NCBI RefSeq assembly: GCF_040812395.1
Contig: NZ_JBFNXH010000008.1
Coordinates: 62,001 to 126,000 of the forward strand
Reading direction: 5' to 3'
Length of the DNA: 64,000 bases
Source: Paenibacillus_E sp040812395
Lineage (GTDB): Bacteria; Bacillota; Bacilli; Paenibacillales; NBRC-103111
A program made the translations under genes and the position numbers. Position 1 is the first letter of the stretch, and every line of letters starts with the position of its first letter. Below, one piece after another: positions 8,064 through 16,372 of this stretch. The notes beneath the pieces are model-generated. The model was given only the letters and a program-made list of their open reading frames with translations. It was not told where the DNA came from and searched no databases.

Positions 8064-9056
8064 CTATTGAGTAACTGGATCCGTTCCAACATGATGAACA
8101 TGCTCGTGCCCGTGTTCGCGGTGCTGGTGATGATCCGCCGCATGCGAATGGTCATGGCTGTGCGTATGTTCGTGTGTATGCCCGTGATGCTGATGTTCAT
8201 CGCGCGCATGAGCATGACCGTGGTGAGCATCATGCGCGTGATGGTGGTGATGATCCTCGTGGGCATGTGTGTGACCGTGCTCATGCGCAAGATGCTCGTG
8301 CGTAACTTGCCATTTGCCGATGAAAGGATCGACCTGTCCAACTACGACACGGAGCACATTCGGTTGATTAGGCAAATCCCGCGTACCTGCGCCATAGCCG
8401 ATGGTATCGACAATCATTGGCGGGAAGCTTTTCGAGAATTCGTCCACAATGCCGGAAATAATACCGGCGCCGGTTGGTGTCGTCAGCTCCAAGCTATAAT
8501 TCGTCGAAGCAATCGGCAAGCCCCGCATCATCTCCAGCGTCGCTGGAGCAGGGACTGGGTAGATGCCGTGATCGATATGAATCGTTCCTGAACCAAGCGG
8601 TACCGGAGAAGCATAAATGCGCTCGATTTGTAAGGAATCAATCGCCAGAGCTACACCGACGATATCAACGATAGAGTCAATGGCCCCAACTTCATGAAAA
8701 TGGACCTTTTCGACGGGAATACCGTGAATTTTCGCTTCTGCGATGCCGATCTTCTCGAAAATCGCCAAGCTGAGCGCCGTGACGCGCTCGTTGAAGCCTG
8801 CGGATTGAATGACTCTTACGATCTCCGAGTAGTGCCGATGATGTTTCGGCGGATGCTCCGGATCGAGCAGAACATCCAGCTTCAAAGCGGAAATGCCGCG
8901 CTTCACGACGCGTTTCCACTCCAGTTGGTAAGGCTCCAGCTTGATTTTGGCAAGCTCATCTTCTATATAAGCACGATCTGCTCCGGCATCGACCAGAGCG
9001 CCGAGAGTCATGTCGCCGCTGATGCCGGAAAAGCAGTCCAAATACAAAATACGCAT
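8064..9056 (-). CDS. larC1: LarC1 with a long histidine-rich tail
   Basis: 330 residues. The N-terminal 260 show the LarC1 signature MRILYLDCFSGISGDMTLGALVDAG, VEKVHFHEVGAIDSIVDIVG and TPTGAGII. The last 70 or so residues carry about 35 His in short xH repeats, which should bind nickel or other divalent metals. The core ends at VLRVVVGQVDP, where LarC2 would normally continue. LarC1 with LarC2 inserts Ni into the P2TMN ligand. ATG 9056 fits the family start and lies 10 bases after larB; the site before it is weak, which suggests coupling to larB. An upstream in-frame ATG at 9107 inside larB is less likely. Confidence 0.9.
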   Translation of the reverse strand: MRILYLDCFSGISGDMTLGALVDAGADRAYIEDELAKIKLEPYQLEWKRVVKRGISALKLDVLLDPEHPPKHHRHYSEIVRVIQSAGFNERVTALSLAIFEKIGIAEAKIHGIPVEKVHFHEVGAIDSIVDIVGVALAIDSLQIERIYASPVPLGSGTIHIDHGIYPVPAPATLEMMRGLPIASTNYSLELTTPTGAGIISGIVDEFSKSFPPMIVDTIGYGAGTRDLPNQPNVLRVVVGQVDPFIGKWQVTHEHLAHEHGHTHAHEDHHHHHAHDAHHGHAHARDEHQHHGHTHEHTHSHDHSHAADHHQHREHGHEHVHHVGTDPVTQ

Positions 9057-9066
9057 AATGGGAACT

Positions 9067-9843
9067 TCACGCTCGTTTCGACATATTTTTGTTGATGAGC
9101 CCGGCATAATAGCCGGCTCCGAAGCCGTTGTCGATGTTGACGACGGAAATGCCTGGCGAGCAGGCGTTCAACATCGAGAGCAGAGGCGCGATGCCTGCCA
9201 GATTCGCGCCGTAGCCGATACTCGTCGGCACCGCGACGATCGGCTTCGCGACCAGCCCGCCGACGACGCTGGCGAGCGCGCCCTCCATGCCGGCTACCAC
9301 CACAATCGCGTTCGCGCCGCGAATGAGCTCCAGCCGACGGAACAGCCGGTGAATGCCGGCAACGCCGACGTCGAACACGCGTTCGACATGGCTGCCCAGG
9401 CATTCTGCCGTAAGGGCCGCCTCCTCCGCCACGGGGAGGTCGGAAGTGCCGGCGCACACGACGGCGATGTAGCCGTCGTGGACCTTGAGCATCGGGCGCT
9501 TGAACCAAGTGAGCGCCCTCGCGGTTTCGTGGTAGGTGACGCCTTCTACGGCACCTACCACATGGGCGGCTTTGGCCGCATCGATGCGCGTGGCGAGCAC
9601 GCGGTCGGTATGCTCGGTGAGCCGCCGGAAAATCTCCTCGAGCTGTGCGGCCGTCTTGCCTTCCCCGAAAATGACTTCGGGGAAGCCTGTGCGCTTCTCG
9701 CGCTCGATGTCCAGCTGCGCAAAGCCGAGATCAAGGCCTGCGGGACCGTCGCCGGTGCCTTCCTTAATGATTTGCTTTTTCGCTTCTTCAACGTCCAGAT
9801 CGCCCGTTTGGACGAGCTTTAATATTTTTTCCAAATCCATCAT
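9067..9843 (-). CDS. larB: Nickel pincer cofactor biosynthesis protein LarB
   Basis: 258 residues. The C-terminal two thirds resemble PurE-type AIR carboxylase, with VVCAGTSDLPVAEEA, VVAGMEGALASVVGGLV and VPTSIGYG. LarB carboxylates the pyridinium of nicotinic acid adenine dinucleotide at C5 and releases AMP, giving the first pincer intermediate. Its ATG overlaps the larE stop (ATGA), so translation is coupled. From about 9080 to 9760 the bases are much richer in G+C than in the flanking genes, while the protein looks typical. Identity is secure from motif and neighbours. Confidence 0.93.
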   Translation of the reverse strand: MMDLEKILKLVQTGDLDVEEAKKQIIKEGTGDGPAGLDLGFAQLDIEREKRTGFPEVIFGEGKTAAQLEEIFRRLTEHTDRVLATRIDAAKAAHVVGAVEGVTYHETARALTWFKRPMLKVHDGYIAVVCAGTSDLPVAEEAALTAECLGSHVERVFDVGVAGIHRLFRRLELIRGANAIVVVAGMEGALASVVGGLVAKPIVAVPTSIGYGANLAGIAPLLSMLNACSPGISVVNIDNGFGAGYYAGLINKNMSKRA

Positions 9844-10688
9844 AGGGATGCTTCTTTCACCTTTTCTTTGATTTCCTTGGACAGCACTTCGTTCATACTG
9901 CCGGTTCGGTAGCCCTGCAGATCAAGCGTCACATAGGTGAAACCGAGTTTGCTGAATTTCTCGTATATCGCGTCGCGGTGCTCAACCACCTTATGAATTT
10001 CGTCCGGCATTACTTCGATGCGGGCGATTTTATCATGGTGGCGTACGCGTACTTGATACAGCCCAAGCTGCGACAAGAAATATTCGCCTTCGTCGAGCTG
10101 ATCGATTTTCCACTTTTCAATCTTCGTGCCATATGGAATTCTGGACGACAAGCAGGCGAACGAAGGTTTATCCCACGTCTTGAGACCGAGCTCTTTGGAA
10201 AGCTGCCGAATCTCATCTTTGGTAAGTCCTGCTTCCTGCAGGGTGCTCCGGACGCCTTGTTCATTTTTGGCTTGAAGGCCGGGGCGGTAGTCGCCAAGAT
10301 CGTCCACGTTAGAGCCGTCTAGGATATAAGGATAGCCTAATTCTTTGGCAAGCACTTGCAAATGTGAATAGAGTCCCGTTTTACAGTGGTAGCAGCGGTC
10401 TGGATTATTCGCGACGAAATTCGCGTTTTCCAGTTCTTTGACCTCTGTTTTGTACAGTGGGACGCCAATGTGTTCGGCGAGTTCTACGGCGGCATCGAAT
10501 TCCCTGGACGGGAATGTTTCGGACGCTGCGGTTACGGCCAGGACCTGATCGCCGAGCTCCTGCTGCGCGCGTTTGAGGACGAATGTACTGTCTACGCCTC
10601 CGGAAAAGGCAACGATCACACGGCCCATCCCTCTCAGGATTTCGCCTAATCGCCTGTCTTTCTCGCGTGTAGATTCTGGTATGCTCAT
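9840..10688 (-). CDS. larE: ATP-dependent sacrificial or cluster-type sulfur transferase LarE
   Basis: 282 residues of the PP-loop ATPase family: VIVAFSGGVDSTFVLK near the N-terminus binds ATP. LarE adenylates the pincer carboxylates and turns them into thiocarboxylates. Three conserved cysteines are visible, two in RCYHCK and one in FACLSSRIPYG. In L. plantarum a single Cys gives up its sulfur, whereas LarE proteins with three Cys hold a [4Fe-4S] cluster and can turn over; this one has the three-Cys pattern. Start ATG 10688 has GGGAGG eight bases before it, better than the in-frame ATG at 10739. It is the first gene of larE-larB-larC1. Confidence 0.92.
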   Translation of the reverse strand: MSIPESTREKDRRLGEILRGMGRVIVAFSGGVDSTFVLKRAQQELGDQVLAVTAASETFPSREFDAAVELAEHIGVPLYKTEVKELENANFVANNPDRCYHCKTGLYSHLQVLAKELGYPYILDGSNVDDLGDYRPGLQAKNEQGVRSTLQEAGLTKDEIRQLSKELGLKTWDKPSFACLSSRIPYGTKIEKWKIDQLDEGEYFLSQLGLYQVRVRHHDKIARIEVMPDEIHKVVEHRDAIYEKFSKLGFTYVTLDLQGYRTGSMNEVLSKEIKEKVKEASL

Positions 10689-10775
10689 GATTCTTCCCTC
10701 CCATACAGCTTGTATGCATGAATAGCTGCCTTGGTCCATCTAGATCAGTGTATCACAACTGACTGTCAAAGTGGA

Positions 10776-10803
10776 TTGTTTTGTCAAGCATTCATGTTAT
10801 AAT
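10776..10803 (+). promoter_or_regulatory. lipA promoter
   Basis: TTGTTT (10776-10781), 16-base spacer, TATAAT (10798-10803), 39 bases before the lipA ATG. Sigma-A type. Confidence 0.6.
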
Positions 10804-10841
10804 AACAACAACGAGAAACCAAGAAAAAGGCGGGATTTATA

Positions 10842-11717
10842 ATGCCTACGAAACCCATAGAGAGAAAACCAGACTGGCTCAAAATCAAGCTCACCACCGG
10901 TGAGAATTTCAAAGAAATCAAATCCATGATGCGTTCCAAGACACTTCATACGGTTTGCGAAGAGGCCAAATGCCCGAATATTCATGAATGCTGGGCGAAT
11001 CGCACGGCTACTTTTATGATTCTGGGTGATATTTGTACAAGAGCATGCCGTTTCTGCGCGGTCAAAACTGGACTGCCTACCGAGCTAGACCTGCAAGAAC
11101 CAGAACGTGTTGCTGACGCAGCCCTGCAAATGGGTTTACGTCACTGCGTGGTGACATCCGTCGCCCGAGACGATTTGGAAGATGGGGGCGCGATGATTTT
11201 CGCGGAAACCATCAAAGCGATTCGCCGTAAAATGCCGCTCTGTACGGTTGAAGTTCTGATACCGGACTTTTTGGGGCGCGAAGCGTCGCTGGCTACAGTT
11301 TTGGAAGCGAAGCCTGATATTTTGAATCATAATATGGAGACGGTGGAACGGATGTCAGACCGCGTCCGTTCGAAGGCGAAGTATCGCCGTTCTCTGGAAT
11401 TGCTGGAGCGTTCCAAGCGGATTGCCCCTAATATCCCAACGAAATCGAGCATTATGATTGGTGTCGGAGAGCAGTGGGATGAACTGCTGCAAACGATGGA
11501 GGATCTGCGCGCAGTCGATTGTGATATTATGACCATTGGCCAGTATCTGCAACCGTCAACGACACATTTAGCGGTATCCAAGTACTATACGCCGGAGCAG
11601 TTCGCCATTCTCAAAGATGAGGGAATGAAGCGCGGCTTCAAGCATGTGGAATCCGGCCCTATGGTAAGAAGTTCTTACCATGCCCATGAACAGGTTCAAT
11701 CGGCCACCAACGCCTGA
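10842..11717 (+). CDS. lipA: Lipoyl synthase
   Basis: 291 residues. Two cysteine sets match LipA: C39-x4-C44-x5-C50 for the auxiliary [4Fe-4S] cluster that donates sulfur, and C65-x3-C69-x2-C72 for the radical SAM cluster. The end carries RSSYHA, the family's conserved RSSY. It inserts two sulfurs into octanoyl groups on lipoyl domains. GGCGGG precedes the ATG by eight bases. yutD follows in the same direction, as in B. subtilis where lipA (yutB) lies close to yutD and lytH. Confidence 0.96.
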   Translation: MPTKPIERKPDWLKIKLTTGENFKEIKSMMRSKTLHTVCEEAKCPNIHECWANRTATFMILGDICTRACRFCAVKTGLPTELDLQEPERVADAALQMGLRHCVVTSVARDDLEDGGAMIFAETIKAIRRKMPLCTVEVLIPDFLGREASLATVLEAKPDILNHNMETVERMSDRVRSKAKYRRSLELLERSKRIAPNIPTKSSIMIGVGEQWDELLQTMEDLRAVDCDIMTIGQYLQPSTTHLAVSKYYTPEQFAILKDEGMKRGFKHVESGPMVRSSYHAHEQVQSATNA

Positions 11718-11757
11718 CCTTACCTACGGATCTCAGAAAGGAGAGCTTTATAACATC

Positions 11758-12072
11758 ATGATCCATATCGCAAATAAAACATACGAGCTAGTGACTGACC
11801 ACAAAAATGGATGGAACTTCGAAGTATTCCGGGACCGCTTTAGCGAAGTGCTGGAGCGTTACGATTATATTGTGGGAGACTGGGGCTATAACCAGTTAAG
11901 GCTCAGGGGGTTCTTCAAGGAGAATCATCCCAAGGCAACGAAGGAAAGCTCTATCGCTGCGCTTCAGGACTATTTGAATGAATACTGCAACTTCGGCTGC
12001 GCGTACTTTATTATTGAGAAAGTAAATGCCAAGCAGCAGGCGCCGGCAGAAGCAGCCGTGCCCGTATCATAA
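11758..12072 (+). CDS. yutD: YutD family protein (DUF1027)
   Basis: 104 residues starting MIHIANKTYELVTDHKNGWNFEVFRDRFSEVL, followed by YDYIVGDWGYNQLRLRGFF, which are the marks of the YutD family. Function is unknown; it is a small soluble protein kept in Bacilli near lipA. The ATG at 11758 is the only plausible start near AAAGGAG (11737-11743), though the spacing of 14 is long. It lies 40 bases after lipA and ends at a strong terminator. Confidence 0.85.
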   Translation: MIHIANKTYELVTDHKNGWNFEVFRDRFSEVLERYDYIVGDWGYNQLRLRGFFKENHPKATKESSIAALQDYLNEYCNFGCAYFIIEKVNAKQQAPAEAAVPVS

Positions 12073-12078
12073 AGCGGA

Positions 12079-12119
12079 AAAACGCCCTCTCGCTATCCAA
12101 ACAGCGAGCAGGGCGTTTT
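12079..12119. terminator. Bidirectional terminator between yutD and nadK
   Basis: AAAACGCCCT / AGGGCGTTTT stem with an inner TCGCT / AGCGA stem, serving two convergent genes. Confidence 0.85.
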
Positions 12120-12122
12120 GTT

Positions 12123-12935
12123 TTACTTAACCTCATAGCCGATGAAGGCTTCGCGAACTCGGTTCCAGAAAGGGAACGGGCGAAACCGGGCGAATTTCAC
12201 TTTCACGTCGGAGGCTACGTGACAGCGGATCGAGACAACGTCATTACGCTGCATATAAAGATGATCGAGCGATAACAGCATGTTTTGATGCGCTTTTGGA
12301 TAGATATCGCAGTGATGATGCTTAGGCAAAATCATGGATGAGCCCAGCGTACGGAATACGCGGTTATTGATCGAAGCGATCTCGGCAATCTGAATCGCTT
12401 CGAGGGAAGGATGGACCATCGCTCCGCCTAGGCTTTTGTTGTATGCGGTGCTGCCCGCAGGGGAGGAAATGCAGATGCCGTCGCCCCGGAACATTTCGAA
12501 CATCTCGTCATTAATATGCAGTTGTGCAACCAGTGAAACTTCAACGCCTCGCAGTGTAAATTCATTGAGAGCAAGGTGCGTTTCGACGCCGGTTTCAGTC
12601 GTGATCTGGATTTCGACAACGGGATATTGCACGATGTGCAGTTCTTCTGGACTCGTGACGCTGAACATCAACGAAGCCAGCTCGTCCAGCTCGTTGGGCT
12701 TCCAATCGGCGAAAAATCCCAAATGGCCTGTGTGGATGCCGACGAACGCGATGTGATGGAGCCGCTTCACATATTTATGAAAAGCCTGCAGCATCGTGCC
12801 GTCTCCGCCAATCGAGAGGACGATATCCGGATCTTCTTCATCTCTAGGCATATTGTGCTCGGCAGCAAGAGCATGAAACCGCTCCGTTAACTGCTTGGAG
12901 ATTTCATCCCCTCGTTCAATCACATTATATTTCAA
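12123..12935 (-). CDS. nadK: NAD kinase
   Basis: 270 residues with the NAD kinase motifs IVLSIGGDGTMLQAFH, GIHTGHLGFFADW, SSPAGSTAYNKSLGGA and ASINNRVFRTLGSSMIL. It phosphorylates NAD to NADP. The start is read as TTG at 12935 because AGGAGG lies seven bases upstream and the protein then begins MKYNVIERGDEIS like the Bacillus enzyme. The PilZ gene ends 16 bases upstream, so the two are probably co-transcribed. Confidence 0.93.
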   Translation of the reverse strand: MKYNVIERGDEISKQLTERFHALAAEHNMPRDEEDPDIVLSIGGDGTMLQAFHKYVKRLHHIAFVGIHTGHLGFFADWKPNELDELASLMFSVTSPEELHIVQYPVVEIQITTETGVETHLALNEFTLRGVEVSLVAQLHINDEMFEMFRGDGICISSPAGSTAYNKSLGGAMVHPSLEAIQIAEIASINNRVFRTLGSSMILPKHHHCDIYPKAHQNMLLSLDHLYMQRNDVVSIRCHVASDVKVKFARFRPFPFWNRVREAFIGYEVK

Positions 12936-12951
12936 TGGATTCCCTCCTAAA

Positions 12952-13644
12952 TTAGCTCTGTATGCCAAGCGGGTTCTCGTTCGAACAAAATTTTTCGATT
13001 TCTTGAAGTATCGTTTCGGGTGTGTTTCTCATTTCTACGGCAACTCGGTAAGAATCATAGCTGAGGTTCGTTACTCGAACAATTTCACCATAGACGGTAA
13101 TCGGCAGCGGGCATTGCGGCAGGATAAAGCTCAGTTCCAAAAATAAGGGCGAAAGGAGCCGATTGGTCGTAGCAAAAGAAAGGCCGCCTGCGCTAATGTC
13201 GAGCAGTTGTCCGGCAAATGCAACACCTTTGCTGACGGAAAATCCGCGAATACCGACAATTCGAAGCGTAAGAGGCGTTCGAACCGATACTCTGGCACGA
13301 TTGAATTGCCGATTCTGGTGACTATGTAGTTCATCGGGAATGGAAAGTGTCAGCAGACAGTATGTTTTTTTGAATTCAATTTCAATGAGATCGACATTCG
13401 AATAATATAAGAGGCCGCGGTGTTTAAAAGAAAATTCAATTAAAGTTACATGTTCAAGTTTCTCGAAAGGATATAGGCCAGAAAGTTCAAGGATTACGGA
13501 AAATGCCGATTCGACAATTTGTTCGATCGTAAAATATTCTTCATAGCAAAAAGGCTGTCCATCTTTCGATTCGCCGACAATAATGAGTCGACAGTCATCT
13601 TTCGGAGCAATGATTTCTAGTTCTAGCGCCTTATTCCAATCCAT
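12952..13644 (-). CDS. PilZ-domain protein, likely c-di-GMP receptor
   Basis: 230 residues. The C-terminal half contains RQFNRARVSVR (an RxxxR motif) and LDISAGGLSFA (D/NxSxxG), the two c-di-GMP contacts of PilZ domains. The N-terminal half is beta-rich and of the YcgR-like kind. It could adjust motility or envelope functions in answer to c-di-GMP; a GGDEF cyclase lies 5.4 kb away at 19073-20182. ATG 13644 has GGTGAT close upstream, while an ATG at 13671 has none. The partner protein is unknown. Confidence 0.75.
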   Translation of the reverse strand: MDWNKALELEIIAPKDDCRLIIVGESKDGQPFCYEEYFTIEQIVESAFSVILELSGLYPFEKLEHVTLIEFSFKHRGLLYYSNVDLIEIEFKKTYCLLTLSIPDELHSHQNRQFNRARVSVRTPLTLRIVGIRGFSVSKGVAFAGQLLDISAGGLSFATTNRLLSPLFLELSFILPQCPLPITVYGEIVRVTNLSYDSYRVAVEMRNTPETILQEIEKFCSNENPLGIQS

Positions 13645-13732
13645 AGCATCACCAAGTGGGTAGATTTGCATTCATGAACCGTGAAACAATACGTGACTTC
13701 ATCTCCCATCATAATCAATAAAAGAAAATAAG

Positions 13733-13755
13733 AAAAGCCCCAAAGAGGGGCTTTT
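13733..13755 (-). terminator. glgP terminator
   Basis: AAAAGCCCC / GGGGCTTTT stem with a five-base loop and a following T-rich run on the minus strand. Confidence 0.85.
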
Positions 13756-13770
13756 CTTAAGAAGTTCGGT

Positions 13771-16371
13771 TCATGGCCTTGTTAACGTACTTGTCACCAG
13801 AGGCAGCTCGAAGGCGTGGGCGAAGTTTGAAGAAACCGGTCGAACACGAACAGAGAAGTGGGGACCATGGATCAGATGTGCGGGAATGACCGCTCGATAC
13901 GCTTGAACTTGATCGATCACTTCGCCGGCAGGTCCCATCGGGACTATGATCTGATCCCAGGCTCCTTGGTTTTCTTCATAATAGACGACCTCCACCATCG
14001 TATCTTGCGGCCAAATGGGCCCGAAGAAAACCTTAGCCGTAATTTCTTTCGTCGAGGGGGGAGTGGAATTGAGCGGTGTTTCAGTTGTAAGTTTAGCTGC
14101 GCGATCGTCAATGCCGATAATTTTCACTTGATACCAATTGCTGCGGATGAACTGTTTATAATCAGCGACACGGGTAGCCACCTCGTACCCATTGTCGACA
14201 TACCGCCGAGCCCGCTCGGCGGTGGGCAAGTAGGTGAGCTCCGTGTAATCCTGCACCATCCGGTGTGTATTATAAACGGGGCTAAGCGTCTCTATGGAGC
14301 GTTTCATCCGGTTCACCCACTGATGAGGGAGCTCCCCTTGATTATAATAAAGAGGCACGATTTCTTGCTCGAGGATGCGGTAAATTGCTTCGGTATTCTC
14401 TTTTTCCTGTTTCGCCCAATCCGCTTCGCCAGTAGAGCCAATGGCCCAACCGTTGGTTCCGTTAAATCCTTCCTCCCACCAGCCATCCAGCACGCTGAAG
14501 TTTATAATGCCATTCATGGCAGCTTTTTGTCCGCTGGTTCCGCTTGCTTCTAATGGCCGGAGGGGATTATTCAACCAAACGTCGACCCCCTGAACCAAAT
14601 AACGGGCCATGTTCATATCATAATTTTCAAGGATGAGGATTTTACCGAGAAATTCCGGCTTCTGCGAAACGCGATAAATTTCACGGATAAGTTCTTGTCC
14701 TGGAAGATCGGCGGGGTGAGCTTTGCCGGCAAAAATAAATTGAACTGGCCGATCCGCATCATGGATGAGTTTTTTCAGCCGGTGCAAGTTGTTGAAGATG
14801 AGATTAGCCCGCTTGTAAGTAGCAAATCTTCTGGCGAATCCAATGGTCAGAGCCTTAGGATCCAGATAGTGTCTAACCTCCTCGATGCGCGAATCCGATT
14901 CGCCGTTGCGCTTGCGCTGCTCTTGCAAATTACGGCGTGCATAGCGGATCATGTTTTCCTTTAGGTGCATATGAACCTTCCAAATCGATTCATCAGGAAT
15001 CAGTTCGACCGCTTGCCACTGATGTTGATTCGCTTGCTCCTCTCTCCATGACCCTGGGAGGAAGCGATCAAACAGCTCTTTCCATTCTGGCGCTGTCCAT
15101 GTGTCCATATGCACCCCGTTCGTGATGGCGTCGATCGGCACTTCGCTGACATCGATGTTTCCATGAAACTCACGGAACATTTCCCGAGAAACTTGCCCAT
15201 GCAGCTTGCTGACGCCATTGCGCAGCCCAGCGGTGTTCATGGCTAAGTGAGTCATGTTGAAGAGACCCGTATGACGGTCAAGTCCAAGCTCTATGATGTC
15301 TTGCTTGTGACGGGATACCTCCTGAAACAGCGGACCTAAGTGATGTTCCAGCATACTGATTGAAAAGGTATCGTGGCCAGCAGGCACAGGCGTATGTGTC
15401 GTGAATACTGTCGCAGACCGCACGGTCTCCACAGCCGCATGAAAGGGCAGGCTTAAGTGAAGAAGCTCTCTTAAGCGTTCTAAAGTGAGGAATGCGGCAT
15501 GACCTTCATTAATGTGGTACACATTCGGATAATACCCAATGGCGCGGAGCGCTTTAACGCCTCCAATGCCAAGCAAGATTTCTTGCACAATCCGTGTATC
15601 CTGATTGCCGCCATACAGCTGAGCGGTTAGATCTTTATCGGCCTGTTGATTGGCTTCATGATCCGCATCCAGCAAATAAACAGCGTTTCTGCCCACCTGT
15701 ACACGCCACACATGTAAAGAAATCGTACGCCCGGGCATAGTAATGGATATGACGATGGGTTGCTGATTTTGCATCGCGGGTTGAATTGGAAGCTTTGCAA
15801 AGTCATACTGAAGCAACTCGGCTTGTTGGTCGCCTGAAGCATCGATTTTTTGCTTAAAATATCCCTTTTTATATAGAAGTCCTACGCCGATTAAAGGAAT
15901 ACCCAGGTCGCTCGCGGATTTGCAATGGTCTCCGGCTAGAATGCCGAGTCCGCCTGAATAAATCGGCAGCGATTCATGGAATCCGAACTCAGCGGAGAAA
16001 TAAGCGATTTTCACATAGGCTTGATCCTCGTGCTGTTTTTGAAACCATGTGCTTCCCTGCATATAAGAGTCGAACTGTGAAATTACATGTTGATAAGCGG
16101 CTAGGAAAGCTTCGTCCTTACTGAGCAATTCGAGCTGTGCATCATCCAGTTCATGAAGAAGGAGCACGGGATTATGACCGGACTCCTCCCATTTTCCCGC
16201 ATCCATACTTGCGAACAGTGCGAGAGCGTCGGCGTTCCAGCTGAACCATAGATTATAGGCAAGCTCCGACAGACGCGTGATCGCTTGCGGCAAGGGTCTC
16301 GATTCTTTCGTTAAGGCAGCTTGCATCTCTTGGTGTCCTCTTCCTTTGTTTGGATTTTCACGATTAGCCAT
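13771..16371 (-). CDS. glgP: Alpha-glucan (glycogen) phosphorylase, DUF3417 type
   Basis: 866 residues. The N-terminal ~120 residues (LSELAYNLWFSWNADALALFASM) are the DUF3417 region of the long phosphorylase subgroup. The catalytic part includes NEGHAAFLTLERLREL and the pyridoxal-phosphate segment EASGTSGQKAAMNG. It splits alpha-1,4-glucans with phosphate to glucose-1-phosphate in the cytosol. Its ATG comes one base after the ylbJ stop, and its binding site GGAGG lies in the end of ylbJ, so the two are translated together. No other glycogen genes are nearby. Confidence 0.92.
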   Translation of the reverse strand: MANRENPNKGRGHQEMQAALTKESRPLPQAITRLSELAYNLWFSWNADALALFASMDAGKWEESGHNPVLLLHELDDAQLELLSKDEAFLAAYQHVISQFDSYMQGSTWFQKQHEDQAYVKIAYFSAEFGFHESLPIYSGGLGILAGDHCKSASDLGIPLIGVGLLYKKGYFKQKIDASGDQQAELLQYDFAKLPIQPAMQNQQPIVISITMPGRTISLHVWRVQVGRNAVYLLDADHEANQQADKDLTAQLYGGNQDTRIVQEILLGIGGVKALRAIGYYPNVYHINEGHAAFLTLERLRELLHLSLPFHAAVETVRSATVFTTHTPVPAGHDTFSISMLEHHLGPLFQEVSRHKQDIIELGLDRHTGLFNMTHLAMNTAGLRNGVSKLHGQVSREMFREFHGNIDVSEVPIDAITNGVHMDTWTAPEWKELFDRFLPGSWREEQANQHQWQAVELIPDESIWKVHMHLKENMIRYARRNLQEQRKRNGESDSRIEEVRHYLDPKALTIGFARRFATYKRANLIFNNLHRLKKLIHDADRPVQFIFAGKAHPADLPGQELIREIYRVSQKPEFLGKILILENYDMNMARYLVQGVDVWLNNPLRPLEASGTSGQKAAMNGIINFSVLDGWWEEGFNGTNGWAIGSTGEADWAKQEKENTEAIYRILEQEIVPLYYNQGELPHQWVNRMKRSIETLSPVYNTHRMVQDYTELTYLPTAERARRYVDNGYEVATRVADYKQFIRSNWYQVKIIGIDDRAAKLTTETPLNSTPPSTKEITAKVFFGPIWPQDTMVEVVYYEENQGAWDQIIVPMGPAGEVIDQVQAYRAVIPAHLIHGPHFSVRVRPVSSNFAHAFELPLVTSTLTRP

Positions 16372-16372
16372 A

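Noticed and set aside
8025..8064. Programmed frameshift joining larC1 and larC2
   Set aside because: The two halves are on opposite strands, so ribosomal frameshifting cannot join them.
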